From Galerina marginata (taxonomy: Eukaryota; Basidiomycota; Agaricomycetes; Agaricales; Galerinaceae), in assembly GCA_023014335.1 (NCBI GenBank), contig JAECYW010000018.1, positions 1,426,001 through 1,490,000 of the forward strand: a DNA stretch of 64,000 bases. The letters run 5' to 3'. Numbering within the stretch: position 1 is the stretch's first letter; each line of letters begins with the position of its first letter. Below, piece by piece: positions 57,933-64,000 of this stretch. The position numbers were made by a program, and so were the translations under genes. The notes under the pieces were generated by a model that was not told the origin of the DNA, did not search any database, and worked only from the letters and a program-made list of their open reading frames with translations.

Positions 57933-59510
57933 ATGGCCAGCATCGGGACCTCCCGTAACCAATTGCTTCCAATATTCAAGTTGCATCACGACATACTATG
58001 GTATATTTTCACTCTTAACACCCCCGAAGACATGGACTTCTCCGATCTCGTTCCCTCCGATACCTTGGACGAGGACTCGGATGCCGATTTCATAGATGAT
58101 CCAATGGTCTCCACCTTGAGCACGACGCGCTACAGCTCACAGGTTTGCCATCTCTGGCGAAATTTGATTCTCAGTTCACCGTCACTGTGGGCGGATTCGA
58201 TTGAACTGCCCCATCTTGGTGCGGAAAATAATCATTGGCGGGAGGAGGTCCTTAGGCGAGCCGGTAGTGCACCCCTCTCCATCGTGGGCGTGGTCAGCGA
58301 CTCCGAGGCCATTACCCAAACATCATTTTTCCTCTCCCTCATATCCGATCAATGGTCACGTATTCGTAGGTTGAAGATCTTCCCTTCCCTCCTCAGTGAC
58401 GATGTTGCCAATGATCCGAGATGGTTAGCCCTGCAGCGTCCGGCCCCAAGGCTTGAGATATTCTCCATCTCTTTATACATTCGAGGATCGGACGGTTTGG
58501 CTGCCAACACCGTTTTTGCTCATAACGCCCCTCGTCTTCGTTCATTTGCAGCCTCGTGTCTAGTCTTCAAACTCCCTGGCCTTTGGTTATCACAGATTCG
58601 GAGACTAAGTTTGGACGGCGGTTTTAGCGGTTGTGAGGTACTTCAGGCATTGCGTGAAATGGCCTTGCTTGAATTCCTCGAAATCCGCGATTTGTCTTCC
58701 CCTGCCATACAAGACGAACCAAGTGACTGGCCCAAAGTTACCCTGCCAAGCCTCAAAGAGCTGATCATCATTGACAGCCTGGAAATTTTCGTCCCGATTC
58801 TAGCACATCTCCATCGCCCGTCAGATTGCAGCTTGACTATCGAAAGTACGGGTGGTAGATTCACTACTGAAGAGTTACAAACTTTAGGCAAGTCGTTGAG
58901 CAATCAACTCAGCAGCTATTTTGATCCTCCCTGCAAAACGACTGCGCTGTGGTGCAATGCCAAAAAAAACTACTTCATCGCGGGTTCACTGTCGGGTCTA
59001 CCATTCTTTCACATCACCTTGGGGGACTACGATGAAAGGTTAGAATACATACCTAGGACCATCATCCAGTCCCTGGCTTCTTGCAATCTCAGCATCGTCA
59101 CCTCATTGGATCTCGACTCCGCTTATTTCGTTTCGATGGATTCATCGGACCCCACCTTTCATTCATTCTTTAAATCGCTAGTCAATGTTCTGGAGCTGCA
59201 GACGGATTTTGGAATTATCAAACTTCTAAATGACGCCGGCGCCAACGATTCCGTGTATCTACCGCTCCTCCACACGATCCGTCTTAAGAGGAGCCATGAT
59301 TTGAAGAGCCAAGTGGTTACCCATTTCCTCATTCAGCGTGGCAAAACAGGCACACCCATTAAGACCTTTGATGTGTTGCGGTGCTTCCCTCCTGTTCAGA
59401 AGCAATTGCTATTTCTCAACAATATCGATGGTCTGGAGGTCGTGGGATGGTGGAAGTCAATCCGTGAGGAGATGATCGAGAGAGGTCTAGCCCCTGAAAC
59501 CTGGCTTTAA
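57933..59510 (+). CDS. F-box-like/leucine-rich protein
   Basis: A single exon, ATG 57933 to TAA 59510, 525 residues. The N-terminus has an F-box-like pattern: LLPIFKLHHDILWYIFTL, then an acidic insertion (DEDSDADFIDD), then YSSQVCHLWRNLILSSPSLW, the usual end of the basidiomycete F-box motif. The rest has irregular leucine-rich repeats (PRLEIFSISL; IRRLSLDGGF; LEFLEIRDLS; LKELIIIDSLEIF) and ends GLAPETWL. Such proteins are thought to select substrates for SCF ubiquitin ligases. The family is hugely expanded in agaricomycetes and targets are unknown. The gene has no frame disruption and no intron, unlike the related broken gene at 36120-37955. Confidence 0.85.
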   Translation: MASIGTSRNQLLPIFKLHHDILWYIFTLNTPEDMDFSDLVPSDTLDEDSDADFIDDPMVSTLSTTRYSSQVCHLWRNLILSSPSLWADSIELPHLGAENNHWREEVLRRAGSAPLSIVGVVSDSEAITQTSFFLSLISDQWSRIRRLKIFPSLLSDDVANDPRWLALQRPAPRLEIFSISLYIRGSDGLAANTVFAHNAPRLRSFAASCLVFKLPGLWLSQIRRLSLDGGFSGCEVLQALREMALLEFLEIRDLSSPAIQDEPSDWPKVTLPSLKELIIIDSLEIFVPILAHLHRPSDCSLTIESTGGRFTTEELQTLGKSLSNQLSSYFDPPCKTTALWCNAKKNYFIAGSLSGLPFFHITLGDYDERLEYIPRTIIQSLASCNLSIVTSLDLDSAYFVSMDSSDPTFHSFFKSLVNVLELQTDFGIIKLLNDAGANDSVYLPLLHTIRLKRSHDLKSQVVTHFLIQRGKTGTPIKTFDVLRCFPPVQKQLLFLNNIDGLEVVGWWKSIREEMIERGLAPETWL

Positions 59511-60646
59511 TCCGGTGGTATGTTTATCTTCGTTGGAAAGCGGCCCTCGTCACAGGAACTTAATACATAATTTTTACAGTTTTGAAGCATTTTTAATATG
59601 CACGTGTGTAATATATTTCTTTCCCTCTGATAGCGCATTCTTTGCGCTGACTTAGCTGTCTTTCAAGTAGCGATGAACACGTCTATTCAACTATCCTGCA
59701 GTATGTATTGAAAACGTAGTCTGCGCAGATTGTTCTATCTGACCCCAGGACTTTGGACTCAAAATCATACGACAGCGGTTTAGCGCCAAGGTAGATGAGG
59801 CGGGTTTATCTCAAATGAACATACCCTTATTACCATTGTCGTTGAAAACTGCGTATTGGAGATCCAACTTGTACGGAGGTCGAAGGTATAAGAATGTAAC
59901 GAACATTTACGCCTTTTACGAGGATTCTTAAATTAGGCACAGTCCTCTGGGACACGCAGAATCGGCGTAGCAGGCTAGGGGTATGTGTGCTAATATCTTT
60001 CTTATTTCCTCGCAGCTGGTTGTTTACGACAGAATTTCCTTTAGATTACCGTACTTCACGAAAATCCGACAATTTGTAAGTAACCCGAACAGGTAGCATC
60101 GCAGTTTGCAAAAATTAATTGCGAGGAGGATTTGATGTTCATCTATTAATAGATTGATGGATTTTTGTTCCTGATGGCGGTGTATGTAACTGCCAAACCA
60201 GTTGACAACATCTCATTCCTCCCATGACCGCGACAGCCGATCTGCAGTGTCGTGTTTCGAAAGAGTTTTCTCTGGTTGCTGGTTGACGCGTCCTGGGCTT
60301 GCGACGTCTAAAGCTGGCTGGCTAATCCTGGATCCAGTCGAAAAATGCTCCAAAATCTCACAAGTAATGCTCATTCGGTGTCGAAGCTTTGAAGCTTCAA
60401 CTTGGGCTGTAGCAACGGTTTCTTTGTCCTCCTGTCCCTGAAATGGCTTTTAGTGCGGTGTACTGATAGTTATCACAATTCATGGCTCTAGGTACTCGTT
60501 CTTTCCTTCTCGACTTTCATCAAGCTCCCGAAGCTTAGTACGTGTCATTGAGGTTCATCCACTTCACCTTGTTGGCTCATGAAAGTATCCTCCAGTCGAG
60601 GTCGTTAAGTCGCCAGCATTACGCCCAGCCATCGGACGAGCCATCC
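59511..60646. other. Intergenic, nothing recognised
   Basis: No ATG-led gene. The frame upstream of 60647 is open from 60542, but the first in-frame ATG is 60647. No repeats were found. Confidence 0.45.
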
Positions 60647-61513
60647 ATGTCAACCATTCCGAACACCCCCAAACACGATTGCGACGCCAAAGCCCTTGAC
60701 TGGGCCTTGTTCGCCTTCACTATCATCAGTACCCACGTAACATGGTGGCTCCTACCTCTACCCACTCTCTTCACCCGCGGTTTCCGCACCTACATTCACG
60801 ATGTCGCCTGGGAATCCCTCCGGCTCCAAGTCCCATCCTTCGTCGCATATCAGTCCTGCTTCAAGCAAGAGCGTTCGCATTGGCAAATGTGCTACTTCTC
60901 AGGCGTTGCCTCTCCCTCAACGCGCTTGCGCGACCTCAAAGCCATCTTCAAGGACTCTTTCATCGTCGTATCCACCGTTCTTGCGCTTTACCGCTTGTCC
61001 AAAGGCGGAAAAGCGGACAAGGACCTCTCGGGAGTCAATAGCTCATTATGGAACTACCCAAGTCTCCCCGTCGCCATCTTCGGGCTCTCCATATCCCTAT
61101 TCTCTCGAACAAAAGTCAAAGGGTGGATAATCTTGCTCTTGACTCTAACCATCATTGTTATTATCGGGGCCGTGATAGCAGTCGTGATCGCCCTCACCTA
61201 TGGACACGGGATGTGGGTCTGGTCGACCGTCCTCATGATTTACATGGGGCTTCCCTTATGGGCTTTCGTACCGAGGCTGATCGTCTTGTCGGCTATACTG
61301 TCCGCGTTGGCGAGGATGGGTGGCCCTATTATCGGTGCAGTCTCGACTAATGCGTATTTCCCGTTTTGCGCTCTCAGGGGATGGGGGTTCGCGGGTCCGC
61401 TGCTGGCATTGGGTATCGTCAATTGTTTTTTGGGTTTGTATGGGATCACTTTGGTGCCGCGGACAGAAGATTCGCCTCCGCCTTCTACTGATGTTGAAAT
61501 GTCTGAAAAATAA
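60647..61513 (+). CDS. Six-span membrane protein of unknown function
   Basis: A single exon, ATG 60647 to TAA 61513, 288 residues. The polar N-terminus (STIPNTPKHDCDAK) is followed by about six hydrophobic segments: WALFAFTIISTHVTWWLLPL, FIVVSTVLALY, LPVAIFGLSISLF, a very hydrophobic LLLTLTIIVIIGAVIAVVIA stretch, WSTVLMIYMGLPLWAFV and LALGIVNCFLGLYGI. The tail is polar and acidic (EDSPPPSTDVEMSEK). No transporter or receptor motif is recognised. The composition and lack of stops support a real gene. It sits between the F-box gene and the DUF6533 gene. Confidence 0.7.
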   Translation: MSTIPNTPKHDCDAKALDWALFAFTIISTHVTWWLLPLPTLFTRGFRTYIHDVAWESLRLQVPSFVAYQSCFKQERSHWQMCYFSGVASPSTRLRDLKAIFKDSFIVVSTVLALYRLSKGGKADKDLSGVNSSLWNYPSLPVAIFGLSISLFSRTKVKGWIILLLTLTIIVIIGAVIAVVIALTYGHGMWVWSTVLMIYMGLPLWAFVPRLIVLSAILSALARMGGPIIGAVSTNAYFPFCALRGWGFAGPLLALGIVNCFLGLYGITLVPRTEDSPPPSTDVEMSEK

Positions 61514-62118
61514 AGGATGAGCTTTTATTATTCGCAAAACACAGTCTCGTAGATGCATTAGTTAGTCTACACATTTTGAGTCCGTCCGTTGTAGTTTTGG
61601 ACGTACGCCGGCCACTTTTTATCAAAACGTAATATTAATATACCACAATACAACTTCTCTTCACCTCAATATTATGACTGTCCTCCTTCCGATAACAGTT
61701 TCGGTCCGTGGTGTTGGACTGACGGCTAGCTGGTCAGAAATGGGAGTGTGGAATGAAACAAGGGGTCGTACTAGGAACAAACGGAAAAATAGCAAAGTGT
61801 ATCGTTGTATAATTAGAGTCAGCCCATTTTGTACCAGCTGCCAGACACAGCTGTGTAACATCAAAATTAAATGGGCTGTTCGTTCCTGTCGTGAGCAAAA
61901 CCGCCGACGTTTCGTTATATTTCCATCGTGCTTTCAATGGTACCGCCAAGATGTGTAATACGTCGGCAGATAAATCAAGGATCAGCATTACTTTACCGCT
62001 CCATGCTTCCATTTCTGCAGGTGTACGTTCTAGGAATAGGAAAGAGAGCGATACAATATATTGCCAGCGTCCAATGTCCAAGTAATACCTATTCGAATAG
62101 TCGTAAGGTTACATTGCG
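61514..62118. other. Intergenic, downstream of two convergent genes
   Basis: A minus-strand frame at 61734-62081 is open but has no ATG-supported family. Similarity to the 13-kb copy region ends at about 62095, just past the DUF6533 stop. Confidence 0.4.
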
Positions 62119-63649
62119 CTATTTAACGACCTTCAGTGGTATAAAGACTTCCTGTTGGGTTTCTTGCTCGTTGGCATTGCGGAGGTTGAGAATCATGCGG
62201 CTACTGAGCGTACACGAAATCGCCAAAGAAAACCCAATCGGCGCTTCGATAAGAATATTCTATGGGGTACACATTAGCTCTCAACCGAAAAATAAGGTTT
62301 TACGAATTTACCGGTTCTAAGATCCATACAACGAAGCAAGTCAGGTAAGTGAGTCCGATTCTATATTATCGATGAGCCAACTAGATCAATGGTAGGTCAA
62401 TAGGATATACTTACGCGAGGAAATACAGCAATGAGTCGCGAATGAGAATGTCGAAGAGACGCTGTCCGTAGATCATGCTGCCACTTTCACGGTACGACTT
62501 GTAGGCGCGAACCATGGCCAAGACGCATAGGAGAACTTCGAAGGCCAGCATCGGTAACCAGAAGATGTAAAAATGACCAGGAACCCTCTCAGTCAAGCAG
62601 AATTTGCCGCCTACAATGTCGTATGCAGTCGCTGCGTTTGGGTGCTTTGGTTAGGCAGAAATTCGACGGCAGTAGCTTGAACGTACCGGATAAACCCCTC
62701 AGGCCGAAGCCCATCATGAATCCAGAGGCCGAAAAACAAAGTAGGAACGATCCGGCTATTAACCCGGTGATAACCTTACTTTTTGAATAAAGGGCGTATA
62801 TTCGCATTTGAAGAATTACTTGACAAGAACCCATCTAGCGGCAGTGACGGTAAAAATAATGCCAAGGACTTACTATCTGCGAGCATGCAACCGAGTAGAC
62901 CTGTCCATCCCTCCCATTGGTAGTATCGAAAGCCTTGAACGACCGTCAGGTTAAGGATTCAATATTTTTTAGGGAAAAAAAACGTACAGCTATCGTGAAT
63001 AGAACCGCAGGATTAGTCTGTTGGACGGAATTATAGGGATCCGAAATAAACGCACAGCTACACACATAGCGGTTACAATCGCGTTAATTTGGTATATAGG
63101 AAAGTAAACTCACTTCATTAGAAAGAGTAGGGGAAAAGAACGCTGTGCCGACCGACAGTTCAGTGTGTGGTCAGGATCCGTGAGGTTAGACAAAATACCG
63201 TATGTGTTGAATCTGAAGTCGTCGTCAGCGAGATTTTTTGTCAAATCAGGGAACTTACATTGCTGAAGCCAATCCATAGTAACGATTCTAAGGATAAATA
63301 TTAAAAAAACCGTCGACAAGGGAAGATTTTCTTTGCCTCGTACCACTAGAAACAATATCTTGACGAATGTCCACTTGCTCTTCTGTTTCGACTTCATTAG
63401 AAGTATCCATAAATAAGGGAAACGTAACTCGCCCAGATTGTATTCACCTATTACGGTTGATTAAACTGAGGAATGCGAAGCAGGGATACAGGAGAGCGAC
63501 TCACTTCGCGGTCAAAAGTGATTACTATTGAAAGAGTTTCTATTTAGTAACAGTTGAGGAAGTGAATACGGGACTTACACTGCTCGTAAAAGATAATCCC
63601 ATTTGACGCCACTAAGTCCATGTATATGAGTTACTGAAACCGCATTCAT
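62119..63649 (-). CDS. DUF6533-type multi-pass membrane protein, copy 2
   Basis: ATG 63649 (MNAVSV) to TAG 62119. Exons give SGVKWDYLLRA, VITFDREV, NTIWA (spliced through a 46-nt intron with a CTAAT branch site) to KSKWTFVKILFLV, then NRYYGLASAI, FNTY, AFFSPTLSNE, FRYYQWEGWTGLLGCMLAD, ILQMRIYALYSKSKV and further helices. The tail is APIGFSLAIS..NLRNANEQETQQ. DUF6533 proteins have about seven membrane spans and unknown function. One junction is unresolved: after LSNE the exon CTGTGCG.. needs a donor that copy 1 has (gttctc) but which reads gatccc here, so either another splice is used or this copy is also damaged. It is the inverted paralogue of 9240-13127. Confidence 0.8.
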
Positions 63650-64000
63650 GATCCAAGATACGTACGTCGAGTATAACGTGTTGTTTGAATGCCTCTCAAA
63701 CTAAAAAGCACAACACTTGCGGGACCAGGGTAGGAAGACATCGTACGTTCCAAGGACGATCCATCACTTCGGAGGGCTCGCATTTAATAGTCGGCGAGAT
63801 GCGACCACTGAAGAAAGGAGCTCCGGCGATCCCTCTTCATCGTGAGTCCGGGTGCGATAGACTCCTAGCGGATGTGAGAATATCCTTGAGGAAAGTCAGT
63901 GGATGGCCGCCGAAAGTAAAGGAGGTACCTTCAAGCGTTCCTATAACCACGTTATGGTGCTATCGTCAAGACGGTAAACGCCAGGGCGCGTAAATTTGTT
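63650..64000. repeat. 5' flank of copy 2, inverted duplicate of 8885-9239
   Basis: The whole 350 bp matches, inverted, the upstream region of copy 1, up to the window end ('gcgcgtaaatttgtt' versus 'aacaaaattacgcgc' at 8886). The duplication therefore extends past the window. No separate gene is evident, although one short frame is conserved in both copies. Confidence 0.8.

Noticed and set aside
1..64000. CRISPR arrays, operons, bacterial ribosome-binding sites, rRNA
   Set aside because: None is present; gene structure is eukaryotic throughout.

Overview
The window is eukaryotic and most likely comes from an agaricomycete basidiomycete (mushroom-forming fungi and relatives). Genes are split by many short GT..AG introns, mostly about 45-80 nt. 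The gene content is typical of that group: DUF6533 multi-pass membrane proteins, DUF2235 serine hydrolases, F-box/leucine-rich proteins, small cysteine-rich secreted proteins and a KP4-like secreted protein. No bacterial, plasmid or CRISPR feature is seen. All calls come from reading the sequence by eye, so exon borders are models.

Left part (1-30.6 kb) is dominated by mobile elements in several layers. A short LTR retrotransposon with only a gag gene (602-4871, TSD TTTAT) is itself split by a 2.1-kb TIR DNA transposon (2124-4267). A second, divergent copy of that transposon lies at 26603-28882. A second LTR element without pol (10142-12498, identical LTRs) sits in the reading frame of a DUF6533 gene (9240-13127). 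A foldback Tc1/mariner-like MITE (14849-15497) splits a gene for a secreted cysteine-rich protein (14291-16169). A 1.6-kb TIR element with an 8-bp TSD occupies 29001-30604. Between these lie long decayed stretches with no gene I can name.

The middle (21.8-46.2 kb) holds most intact genes. An ATP-grasp ligase related to D-Ala-D-Ala ligases (21809-23109, minus) and a radical-SAM lysine 2,3-aminomutase-like enzyme (23750-25515, plus) are divergently transcribed from one 640-bp interval. Then come a possible HNH-type protein (31477-32702), a KP4-like secreted protein (34499-35066), a frameshifted F-box-type gene (36120-37955), a small secreted protein (38952-39747) and a large type-II P-type cation ATPase (42058-46208). 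A dispersed repeat family is scattered over 35.2-50.8 kb.

Right part (50.9-64 kb) has a secreted PI-PLC-like protein (50908-53168), a relic of the second LTR element (53845-54220), a DUF2235 hydrolase with one apparent frameshift (55031-57316), an F-box protein (57933-59510), a six-span membrane protein (60647-61513) and a second DUF6533 gene (62119-63649). This last gene is an inverted paralogue of the disrupted one at 9-13 kb. A fragment of the DUF2235 gene also lies beside the left DUF6533 copy, so the two ends look like an inverted segmental duplication.

The most notable observations are the gag-only retrotransposon whose LTR carries a 10-nt self-primer complementary to its primer-binding site, placed 31 nt after a TATA-like box; the second pol-less LTR element with a long unassigned ORF and a proven empty site in the paralogue; and the divergent aminomutase/ATP-grasp pair, which suggests beta-lysine conjugation.
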